DNA of 64,000 nucleotides. It comes from Emergomyces orientalis. Its lineage: Eukaryota > Ascomycota > Eurotiomycetes > Onygenales > Ajellomycetaceae. Each line of letters begins with the position of its first letter. Position 1 is the first letter of the stretch. Shown piece by piece: positions 54,818-64,000 of this stretch. The position numbers were made by a program, and so were the translations under genes. The stretch lies in assembly GCA_002110485.1 (NCBI GenBank), contig MOWL01000092.1:310001-374000 (forward strand). The letters run 5' to 3'. Below the pieces are notes generated by a model that searched no databases, was not told the origin of the DNA, and worked only from the letters and a program-made list of their open reading frames with translations.

Positions 54818-55995
54818 ATGGACCGCTTCCGAATATCTCTATCAGCTTCAATTGCTCTTCTTTCTCTGAACCATTTTGCCGCTACAGTTTCCACCATCAC
54901 TTCCACCACTACTGTCACAGGTCTTCCCCCACAAGCGATAGGATATTATTTATATGAGTCCCAGGGCACCGGCAAAAGTATGTACAAGATTTTTGTTGAA
55001 TATTAAGAGTGAACTTGTTCAATAGTCATGGGAGATGTTTAACTCGAAATCACTCTGCAGCTACGCTTTTAACTTGCACCGAGTCCTCACACTTTAGAAC
55101 GTCAGGCGCCTACGGCTACTGTTGCCATCCCAGTAGCTTTGCAGAATGTCCACTCGCAACGGAATGCCGAAATGGAATAATAAAAGGGCCCCATTATTCA
55201 AGCAGCTGGTAAGCCCCCACCCCCAAGGATCCCAAAAAAGCCCACGCCAGTATTAATCAGTACGCTGCATTATCATCCTCCTAGCACGGATTGCATTACA
55301 ATGTCTGTCTACGAATCCTTTCATATGGTGCCTCCGTCCGTAAAATTTATTCACTGTCTGGACGCTTGGCCGGCATTGACACTACATCGTCATCTCCCAG
55401 TTCAAACCATATCTACCGGTATAGCCTCGAAGCCATAGAATATGCATGAACAGTGGCTCACCTTTCCAAATTTCCAGATGCCCGGACATCCACCCCACCC
55501 GATGAACCCACAACATCGAGTTCATCTATAAAATCACCAGGCCTCAGGCCAGCTGCTCCAATTGCACCAACAAGATCTCACGCCCCCACACCAGCTCCAG
55601 GCGAGCTCAACGATAAATCTCCGAGCGAGAAGAAAGCAGAAGCAGCAAAAATATCTAGCATAATTATTGGGACGATTCTCTTTATCGCGATAGTCATTCT
55701 CGCGCTCTTGCTCGGCCGTAGCAAGTGGAATAAAACGCCATCAGAGACTTCACCGCGCAAATTACATGAAGCTGAGGGATCTAATGTACTTGTACCAACA
55801 CCAACTCGAAGAACGCCAAGGCACGGCTCGCAACGAACCTATACGTCAAGAGAGGGTTTTATTGCGTTTGACGATGTCAGTCATTCCGGTAGGTATCCGC
55901 CAACAACGGAACTGCCCACCGTGGTTGAAGAGCGATATCAACAAATGAGCGCTGCCTCGAGCCCCATCAGTCCCTGTGTGATTTCGCCCCGCTAG
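54818..55995 (+). CDS. Single-pass membrane protein with Cys-rich ectodomain, four exons
   Basis: Predicted 344-aa type I membrane protein. Exons: 54818-54977, 55010-55208, 55285-55418 and 55454-55995. A signal peptide (FRISLSASIALLSLNHFAATV) is followed by a Thr-rich stretch and an extracellular module with regularly spaced cysteines: RCLTRNHSAATLLTCTESS, YGYCCHPSSFAECPLATECR, then CTDCITMSVYESF and IHCLDAW. A Ser/Pro linker leads to one helix (ISSIIIGTILFIAIVILALLL) and a basic, disordered cytosolic tail. The layout resembles fungal wall-sensor-like proteins, though no WSC or known sensor domain is recognised. Introns 1 and 3 would be only 32 and 35 nt; intron 1 is the weakest junction. Function unknown. 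Confidence 0.65.
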
Positions 55996-57337
55996 TTGAC
56001 AAATTTATTATACTCGGCGCATTTTTATACGGCATAATTTTTCGGAGACGACTGGATTTTTTCAAGGTGTATATATAGTATCTTTCAGCCCTAAGTATGT
56101 TTTGATCTCGATACGCAACTCCTTCGCTTACCATTTGCCAATCAAATCATCAATAATTGAAAACCTTTGGTTTCTGGTTAGTCTGAATTTGCAACATCTA
56201 AAGTACACATAAAATGCACACATGCCATGTTTTCTAATATTTGATATATGTTTCAGCTTCCTCTTTCGTTCCCCGGATTGAAAGAGGAGGCAGGGGGCTG
56301 TCGAACTATACCGAGGATTTCAGCGAATGCTAGATTTTCTATTGTTATTATGTCTAATTATTCAATGGCTAGATTACATACTACACTTTATACTCCGCTT
56401 GCTGGAAATCCTTGATCTCTGGATCTGCCGTCTTGTCCGCTCGGCATTTGAGAGGCTGATCCCCTTTATAGCAATTTCGGTAACAATCAAGAAAATGTAA
56501 GAATGAGTACCTCATTCCCTGGCATGTTTTTAATCTCAGAGCCTGAGACTCCATAAAAGTTCTTCTTACAGCTGCATTTTTAAACGATAAGGCAATAATT
56601 GTTCAAATTATTTTACGGGTATAGGTCGGGCCACCTTAATATTATCTCCTGATATTGTATTAACAGAAAATTCTGTGTGCCAAAGGGGAACAGGTTAAGC
56701 ATATCTCTCAGCACACGTAGGTCTCGAACCTTGGGGGTCTAAGTCGTGTAAATAAACTTGGACATAAATTAAATATTCTAGCGTACAGGATCCAGTTACC
56801 GTATACTTGGGGGATTCAATGCACTGGAGATATTCAATGATACAAACGTTACATATAAGCAAGTGTTTTGATACTGTGAACTTCCTTTACCTTTGCTTTT
56901 GATAATAATAGCTGGTCTACCGTTTAACTCCCTCCACCGCCCGGAAGAAATGGATGGAGCATATATGAACATTCCCTCGAATGAGTTCAACGCTCACCAA
57001 ACTATACTTACTATTTTCGCAGGAGCAGATTTCTGTGGGGGTTGCCAACCAATTATTCTGCGGAGGCACTGTACATGCATATATATATATATATATAGAA
57101 TGATAATTCTTCTGATGGAGAGAAGAGCAGCCGAGACGGGATATTTATCGACTGATAAATATAAAATACGTCAGCTCAAGAGCATTATCACCATAAAGCT
57201 CCTCCTCTTAATACCTTTTAGCCTTGTTGTCCTCACGGCTGCTGTGGCTTCTGAAGCACTAGTAAGTGTCTAACTTTTATTTTCTTTCTCACTATGTTAT
57301 AAACTTATAACCTAACTGCTTAAGTGAAAAAGAGTAA
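55996..57337. other. AT-rich intergenic with TA microsatellite and a possible signal-anchor exon
   Basis: A (TA)n run lies at about 57079-57098. A plus-strand frame at 57115-57270 encodes a basic segment followed by a hydrophobic stretch (IITIKLLLLIPFSLVVLTAA) and ends at a consensus GTAAGT donor (57261). It could be a first exon of the island at 57338, but its phase does not match that frame. Confidence 0.4.
57079..57098. repeat. (TA)n microsatellite
   Basis: About nine to ten tandem TA units. Confidence 0.85.
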
Positions 57338-57679
57338 GAATATGGCTCGCCGATATTAGCAAGGCTTCTCAGGAGCGACCCCAACGGCTTCGGCTTCAAG
57401 CGCGTCGGTGACGGCGGAATCCTTCTTGACCATGTCAGACTTAACCCCAATCGGCTATCCATCGCTGCCAGTTGGCATTCACCCTCCCTGGAGACACAGG
57501 GATACCTAGATATCCTGTGGAAGTATGCTAACAGCTCTTTGGTGGGGCTGGCTCAGATTTGGCACCCGCCTACACCGCTAGAGCCCTTGGTGGCTCTCTC
57601 GGAACCCCAGAAGTTTGAGGCCGAGGGATCAGGGACCACAGCACGCGCTTTTGCTATTCAGGAGCAAACAACCCGCTAG
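57338..57679 (+). pseudogene. Orphan coding-like island without a start codon
   Basis: Open for 113 codons between TAA and TAG, with no ATG at its start. Third positions are rich in C and T, and GC content is well above the flanks, a strong coding texture. The translation has SDPNGFGFKRVGDGGILL, LSIAASWHSPSLETQGYLDI and SLVGLAQIWHPPTPLEPLV. I do not recognise the family. It may be an internal exon of a gene whose other parts have decayed, or a transferred fragment. A second frame over the left half, reached in phase from the donor at 57261, reads a Ser/Thr/Ala-rich secreted-like tail, so the true frame is not settled. Confidence 0.4.
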
Positions 57680-58962
57680 ACATGGCTCCGGTTTCCATGT
57701 TCTTGATGGGGCTGTACATTTGATCTCCCGTGCCAGAGAGTCGGGTGTATGGTTTGCGCCATCTAATACTTGTTATATTAGACTGAGAATGCGAAGGAGT
57801 CCAAAAATTCGTAGGTGGAAATTCGTCATCCTAAAATCAGCGCTTTTATCATGGGTTATCCACTTCGAGATTATTCGATCCGCCTCATAACCGAATATTA
57901 AGCCAGATAAGTGGTTTCCATATAAAAATAGATAGTAGTAGAAAATGATTATATGAAAGTCCCTCTGGGAAAGGAGAATAATAAGGAAAGGGCACGATAG
58001 TAAGTAGGCAATAATAGGGGGGAGCTGGCATACGGGATATTTGATGCGATATTTGATGCGATATTTGATCCAGCCAGGAAGGGATTTGGAAACCTAAGAT
58101 TCCTCGTTACCTGAATATTTTGCAATGCACTGCCAACCGCCCCTCGCTCACCTTCAACTTCATGCCGAAGGGACCAGTTTAAACTCGAAATTAAGCTTTT
58201 AAGTTCTACACTCCATCAACCATGGGTCAACCCATGTGTCCGGTCCATTAAGGTGGGTCGCGGAGGTAGGCAAAGGAAACGTGGAGGATCCAATTGATCA
58301 CGAAACATTGTACAGTACATGCCCCCCGGAATTGATGACTTGAACGAGGCAATCTGGTTCGATGACATGATCGAGTGGCTTTTCGAAACATGCGCCAAAA
58401 GGTGAAATGGACTACTCCCGATTTGTCACAACCTGCTTTTTGTCTAACCGCTCATTCTAGGCCGAGAAAGATTGGCGCTCGTTGACCTTAATGGAGGAGA
58501 GAGCTATGGCGATCGAGGAGGATATTGTGTACATATATTTTATAAAAATTAATAGAGGTCTACCTATAAATAAGTTAAGTGTCAAGGACAGGGAAATGGG
58601 TGCTAACAAGAGGAGTAATATATCTATTATAACAATGGAAGGAGGGAGGAAAATCAGAGGTGCATAAATATCCGTTGGGACGGGCTCGCTCTGGTGAGGG
58701 AATGAAGAATAATATGGTGCCGAAAACTCAAATTCTTGAGCCCCTTCTTCGCCTTCGTTCTCGTTCTGTTTTCTTTTTCCTTGGAGATTTATCGTAGGAC
58801 TCCAGTGCTGCAGTATACCTGACCATCAATTACGGGTCGTCATGGTAAGTTAAAAAATTGGTATTAGGACAGCCTGAAGTCGTGATGTGTTTCGTCACCT
58901 GGGTGACTGTGGCAGTTGGCAGCCAAAACTCCGTCTGCACTTCCGCGTTTTGTTGTATGGAT
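57680..58962. other. Intergenic with a 12-bp tandem repeat
   Basis: No supported gene. A fragment near 58318-58402 (plus strand) reads PPGIDDLNEAIWFDDMIEWL, coding-like but isolated. Three copies of a 12-bp unit lie at 58036-58071. Confidence 0.4.
58036..58071. repeat. 12-bp tandem repeat, three copies
   Basis: GATATTTGATGC twice and then GATATTTGATCC, head to tail. Confidence 0.85.
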
Positions 58963-60551
58963 CTAAGACCCTGGTTTCGATTTCTGAAGGCATGCGCGCT
59001 CTTTAGCAAGCGTGCGGTATCGGTCCAAAAGGTCCGTTTCCGCCACTCCGGGCTGATGCTGGAAGTTGAAGTGGGCAGCTAGAGCTTCTCCCACGATGGT
59101 GACGGCTAGAAAATGTCAATTTCTTAGCTTTTTGCGAAGGCTATGTATGGGAAGCAGGATATGCAGCAAGAATGGGGGAAAGCATATGCAGAAGGAAGGC
59201 GAGTTTAAGGAATGAACATGTTTTCAGAGACTTACGTCGACTATATAGCTTAGGAAGCTCCATAACAACCATTTCTTCATCACTTCGCTCCTTTGGCCAG
59301 GTATCAATATCGCTGTCGAGTATATCGTCAGCCCAAATTGCGAGGACATTGATTCTTATCCGCTCGTTATCCATATTCCACGGAAGATTAAACTTGTATA
59401 CGTCAAGCTGATTTTTTTCCAAGTTTTCCAAAAGCGAATAATGCTGCTGGGCGGCGATGGCCCAGCTTGTATAGGTATCCCCCCATACTTCATATTTCAG
59501 GTGCGTCACAGGTGTTCGAACAATAGCCTTGTCATCTTCGACACGTAGCCATCGATGACCCTTAGCGGGAGGGTTTGCGTCAAGGGCCCATTCAAATGTA
59601 TCCGGTCCTTCCCAGTGCGGATGGTCAGAAGGTTTCCATGATTTATTATCGCTGACTTTTGTGGAAGGTTTGCCGTTTTGCAATTCAGGGAAATAAGGAT
59701 GGAGAGCGCCGACATGGTAATGGATAAAGCTCAAGGGGGGGTTGTTGATTATATTTGCTGACACGGCGAAATCGTCGGGGTGTTTTATTTTTCGGTCAAC
59801 TATTCGGGGTATGGTATCGTCGGCTAACCAAACCTACAGACAAGGTTGAAGATATGATAAATACGTGCACCAACCCAACTGAAATGTTTCAAATAAAATC
59901 CGAGGAAATATGGCTTCGCCTTACTCACCACATCATCGTCTACTTTGACGTATATTTTTCCCCTCTCCAAATGCTTCCAGATTTGTCTGAATTCTGGACC
60001 CCTAACCTTTCTCCCAAGGTCCAGTTTTTTGTATCGTGGGGAGCTGGCCAGGATTTCATCAAGAAACTTCAAATCATCCTCATTTTCGGTGTTAACGACC
60101 CATAGCACTTCATCCAACCAGCCATTGTTGTCGACTAAGTTACGCTGCGTGAGCAATCGTGCGGTCAGCAAAAAACCCCAGGATCACGCTGCGCCCCATT
60201 CTCCGCATAAGAAATGAATCATACCTCCAGATAACAGCGCATTGCCTCGACACGATCCCGACGGCCATAGAATACAAACCCGCTAATAACAATATTCTCG
60301 GGTTTGATGAGCTCGGTTTCATTTGCATTCACATCTCCATGCAGACGTATAGGGTATACTGGCGCGGGCCTGGCTGAATGCTTTTGTACAGAGTTTCTGG
60401 CCCTATAGAGAGTATTCGTGAGGAGGAAAACATTAAGGAGTGATAAAGCAACGAGGGCATATAAGGTCGATCTCTTCTTGAAATTTGACACTATCGATTC
60501 GCGGTAGGTGGATTTGTTGAGGCCGCTGAACGGGGGAATGTTTGATATCAT
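58963..60551 (-). CDS. Type II membrane glycosyltransferase-like protein, four exons
   Basis: Predicted 427-aa Golgi/ER-type protein. Exons: 60551-60225, 60144-59929, 59833-59236 and 59105-58963, all in phase. A short basic cytosolic tail precedes one helix (TLYALVALSLLNVFLLTN), as in type II glycosyltransferases. The lumenal part opens with ENIVISGFVFYGRRDRVEAM and continues WLDEVLWVVNTENEDDLKFL. It then has YVKVDDDVVWLADDTI, in which Asp 178-180 fits a metal/nucleotide-sugar-binding DxD motif. Conserved downstream pieces are FAVSANIINNPPLSFIHYHV and HLKYEVWGDTYTSWAIAAQQ, ending in an exon with VGEALAAHFNFQHQPGV and TDLLDRYRTLAKE. I recognise this as a widespread fungal family of putative glycosyltransferases; donor and acceptor are unknown. 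Confidence 0.75.
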
Positions 60552-61736
60552 AATTTTATGTCAACCCTGGTGTAGTCGGGCCGCTCAATTGCCCAGCTAT
60601 TTACACGGAATGACACAGTGATGGATAAGAATAATGGACGACATTCATTTGCATCAACATTCCCGTATTATCCAAATATTTACCTGGCGACTGGTTAATG
60701 CCCTTCCTGGTTGCAAATGCGAAGTGGTTGAGGGCGGACATATAAAAATAATGTGAGCGAGGTGGTGATCCATCGCTAGGCTCAGTTAAGGAGCTTGCAA
60801 ATGTCTCTCGGAGTGCTTGGCCCCCCAGCGGCTTCTGGCGTTAACACGCACAGCGAAATCTTGGTTTTTAACTAGCGCGAGACTATCTTGGTTGGATGTT
60901 TTGGGGGCGTTTTGCCGTGGAACACTAATAAGCGTAATCGAGTTTCTTAGCTGAAAACCGCATTTCGTCAACCGTATCGAGTGGTGAGGAACCAATCCAG
61001 ACAGGAGAGCGCATTGCGCAGTCCGAGCCCGCCAAACCTCGCACAGCAATCAGGCACGCGCGACAGTTCCCTTTTAGATGTAGCTTGCATCAAGCGCGTT
61101 GTAGTGCAGGTTTGTAGGAACTCGATCTTGGTTCCAGTATGTGTGCATATTTAATTACTAAATTATGAAACTTCAATTGATTTCGTGAATATAATTGTAT
61201 GGCAGCCATAAAAGCTCTCGGCTAATGCCATTTTATATCTTAGGATCTGCTAGGGTCAGAGCTTACAACATTCTAAGGTGGTAGCTCGTCTCGAAAATGA
61301 GAATGACGAAATAGACCAAAAACGGACAAAGTGCCCAGGATACTATTTAAGAAAGTAACTCCCATTAAAAAATAGGACTTAATATTCCCCAAAACACCTC
61401 TGCGGCAGCTGCGAATCGTGTCATAACAGAGAATCGAATGCCACCCTCCGCAGATGGAACCGTCGGGCTATTATTAAAGTGTTGATTATCGTAGAGCATT
61501 ACATCCAACTCGAACCATCTATCCACCACTCACTAAGCTCCAGCATAGGTAAGCGATAAATGAAACTCTTAAAGATATATATTCTTCCTGATGTACCGTG
61601 TTTGTAAAAGACCACCGACAGCGAGAGAAGAATCGAAGCGAATTTGGCGCGAATTCAAATTAAAACGGCGTGGTCTTGGAGGAGAACGGCCCGTAAAACG
61701 ACAAGCCTAGCTGTTCAGAATAATTCTCTTGTAATT
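60552..61736. other. Intergenic
   Basis: Upstream region of the glycosyltransferase-like gene and downstream of the DUF7918-like remnant. No supported gene; the frame at 60786-61049 (-) has no domain. Confidence 0.5.
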
Positions 61737-62785
61737 TTATTGACCCAGATGGTTGTTGGAAGATGTGACCCCTCCAGAAGAGTTGCTGGCTTCGAGTGGC
61801 TTTATGTGTGGAGGCAGTGTGGTAACGCCGCCGATGGAGCTCGTTTCGCTGGCGCCCCTGAAGAAGTTTTTCGTCGTGCTATAGAAAAAAGCAATTATCA
61901 ATCAAGAAACGCGAAAGAGGTGGAAATAAGGAAGACATACACTGTTTCGCCGAAAAGATTGTCCAACCTTTCGTCCCTGAGACGTTCCTCCTCAGGACGC
62001 TCATTATGGGGAACGGCAAGCGAGTCGGGGGGAAGAATGCGACCAAACTCCTTTAAACCCTCTACACATGGAAACTGTCAATTAAGGTAGGCATCAATGT
62101 AAACTAACAAAAGAATAGGACATACTTCTTGGTCGATAGCGAAGCATCGCGCGGGCAAAGGGCGCTTCGTCCATTTGCCGAATAGGCAGATGGAACCCAT
62201 GCTCGCTTTCTTCTATTTCTCTACCCTCTCCAAGGCTGTGAAATATTACTGAGTGCGTAAGTTAATTACAAAATCCAAGGGGACTTACCTTGTTAAATGA
62301 TATATTTTGCTCCATTTCGTTGTTTTGCCTGAAATATCTGTGACCGGTTTGAAACAAGTTGGGCCACCCCCCATATTTCGACACAAATCGTACCGATTTC
62401 CGGATTTGGCGATAATACGTTGCTGTTCTCACCTGAAGGACGTGATTGTATTTTCCTTTTAATAGTATGGCTTTTCCAAGTGTCGGCCATTTTCAGTAGA
62501 GCAGGCTCCACCCCAAATGTACACCAGAGGATGATCACCATTACAAAGGCGCAACAACCGGCGTTCTTTCTGGCCATCAATGGTAAGTTCACAGGCAATG
62601 GAATGAAAAGTGCCACGTAGAAAGCTACTCCCTACAACTATTTGTATGGAGTATTCAGAGCCGGACTTTGATTCAATGTACCTGGTGGCGTTGCCTGTTT
62701 CGTCATCTTCGCCAGTGTCGTATTCTCGAGCAGGGTTTCCATCAACCAGGACAGAAACCTCAGCGAGGTTGTTAATATTGATCAT
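61737..62785 (-). pseudogene. DUF7918-like fungal gene with interrupted frame
   Basis: The N-terminal part from Met at 62785 (MININNLAEVSVLVDGNPAR, then NATRYIESKSGSEYSIQIVV) matches the opening of the fungus-specific DUF7918 domain as I recall it. A later block reads IGTICVEIWG in a different minus-strand frame with no adequate intron between, and a stop follows at a G6 run around 62365-62372. Further coding-like exons lie at about 62242-62127 (GEGREIEESEHGFHLPI, FARAMLRYRPRS) and 62072-61940 (EGLKEFGRILPPDSLAV, ERLDNLFGE), with a possible last exon ending at 61737. Either the gene is decaying or homopolymer errors break it. The frame also opens upstream to 62968. Confidence 0.5.
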
Positions 62786-62968
62786 GCCGAGAACAGCAGA
62801 TAACAATAAGACTAGTACGATTCGAAGACACTCTGGTTGATAGAGAATAGCAATGCGCTGCGAAGAAACAAAAACCCTGGACAGGATTCTCGAGAAGGCT
62901 TGAAAAAGTATGAAAATGAAGGATGCCGAAAAAGGTGGTGAGGTTGAAGTGAACACCAAAGGGCACAT

Positions 62969-64000
62969 AGCAAATACTGCCTATTTAAATAACCTTGCAC
63001 TAAGTTATTTATTTTCTAAATTTCCGGGACTTTGAGGAAAGAAAGGCACATTTCTTGAGTGGTATCATCCATACAATGAAGCAATTGGGCAATCAGGCCA
63101 TCCCCATCGGTTTAAAATCACATAAAGCTCTGGCCGCTGGGAAGGGGCGCAAGCTGTGTACTTGTTCACCTCCCTCTGGTAAGACCCTTAAAATCACAGA
63201 AGAGGGTGCTCAGCTGGGCATCAAGATCTCAATAGATCATGCTTCAAGTGTCATTCTTGGTATCGGCAGATCAGTGGAAACAGACCATGGGCTGATGCAG
63301 GAAGTTTCTGCGGCAAAAGTTGTCTGCCATCGGCAACGGCCGACCAAAGGCGGGTAACTAGTGGCTGGATATCGACCTTCATGCAAGCGCATTGTGGCCA
63401 GCCGTTTCCGACAAAAAACTCTAATACTCGCGAGTCTCGCGTTGGGAAATGCTCCATATCTGGAATGTCATTTAGCGTCGGGAGCATGCGTTGGTAGCAG
63501 GGGCCTCAGGAACTAGTATGTTAGCGATGGCTCCAACTCTTATTTCAAGTGCATGTAATCTGTAGTATAAAAAAAACATCCGAATCCCTCAGAATGTCCT
63601 GTCAGAGCGTGGTAAGCTGCAGCTGTTTGGGGTTTACCCTAACAGAGCAACGATTTGGATCCCGCTATTGGCACACGCTGGATAATTATGACAACTCTAA
63701 CATATTCTTTAGGCTGCTTAAAAATTGTTACTATGCCCATGTGGAAATTAGAGTACTTTCTCTCCTCTTGGATTGCTTCATGTTAAAAAATGAAGATTCA
63801 GTGCTGAGTGGGAGGACTTACTCTCACATCCATCGTTCATCACAGGCAAGGGATAATGCATGTCCAGGGACCATTCGGTCTCGTCAGGGCTGGTATCTTG
63901 GAATAGCAGAGCGAGGAGTTCAAACCTGGCACTACACTAGGGAATTACGTGAGGTGCGAGGAGCAAAGACAACAATGATCTGCATTGCTTCCGCCCTATG
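62969..64000. other. Right edge, no supported gene
   Basis: A 100-codon plus-strand frame at 63055-63357 and a minus-strand frame at 63251-63487 overlap. Neither shows a known domain. Confidence 0.4.

Noticed and set aside
56700..56760. tRNA-like T-arm (GGTTCGAGACC on the minus strand)
   Set aside because: The flanking bases do not form a T-stem, and no D or anticodon arm is present.

Overview
The window is nuclear DNA from a filamentous ascomycete (Pezizomycotina). Genes carry short GT-AG introns (mostly 50-180 nt), intergenic gaps are long, and the gene set is typical of Eurotiomycetes: a Cce1/Ydc2 resolvase, a TreB-type neutral trehalase, a CorA-like GMN protein, a Sog2 RAM-pathway protein, Ilv6, ornithine carbamoyltransferase, and fungus-specific DUF families. 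A CpG-depleted decayed gene at 23.3-25.6 kb suggests a lineage with CpG-directed repeat mutation or methylation decay; Onygenales would fit, but that placement is inference. I found no tRNA, rRNA, CRISPR array or intact mobile element.

Layout. 0.8-2.1 kb: mitochondrial Holliday-junction resolvase (-). 4.9-7.5 kb: neutral trehalase (+), six exons rebuilt by eye. 8.3-9.6 kb: protein resembling pantetheine-phosphate adenylyltransferase but without its nucleotide-binding motif (-). 11.0-13.4 kb: CorA-like transporter (+). 15.5-17.5 kb: Tcp11/SOK1 protein (-). 20.8-21.8 kb: BTB protein (-). 22.2-26.1 kb: accessory island with a transposase-like HTH fragment, a diverged direct duplication and a decayed AAA+ ATPase. 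26.4-26.8 kb: 68-aa small protein (-). 27.0-30.2 kb: Sog2 (-). 30.3-30.8 kb: unidentified two-exon gene (-). 31.2-32.2 kb: mitochondrial ribosomal protein mS23/Rsm25 (-), divergent from a PPR protein (+, 32.7-34.9 kb). 35.4-37.3 kb: compact RecQ helicase (+). 38.7-40.8 kb: eight-exon KH-domain protein (-), divergent from Ilv6 (+, 41.4-42.5 kb). 42.5-46.4 kb: gene-poor. 46.4-49.3 kb: Tag1-like/DUF3712 vacuolar membrane protein (-), divergent from ornithine carbamoyltransferase (+, 50.1-51.2 kb). 51.9-53.3 kb: conserved fungal protein (+). 54.8-56.0 kb: single-pass membrane protein with Cys-rich ectodomain (+). 57.3-57.7 kb: orphan coding-like island. 59.0-60.6 kb: type II membrane glycosyltransferase-like protein (-). 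61.7-62.8 kb: broken DUF7918-like gene (-).

Functional links are loose, as usual in fungi. Mitochondrial functions recur (resolvase, mS23, PPR, Ilv6, Otc). The two amino-acid biosynthesis genes each have a Gcn4/CpcA-type element about 290 bp upstream. No biosynthetic cluster or clearly new multi-gene system is visible. The most unusual signal is the sharply bounded CpG-depleted AAA+ pseudogene. Gene structures described as joined exons are manual reconstructions from splice signals, phase and family resemblance, and have not been checked against transcripts.
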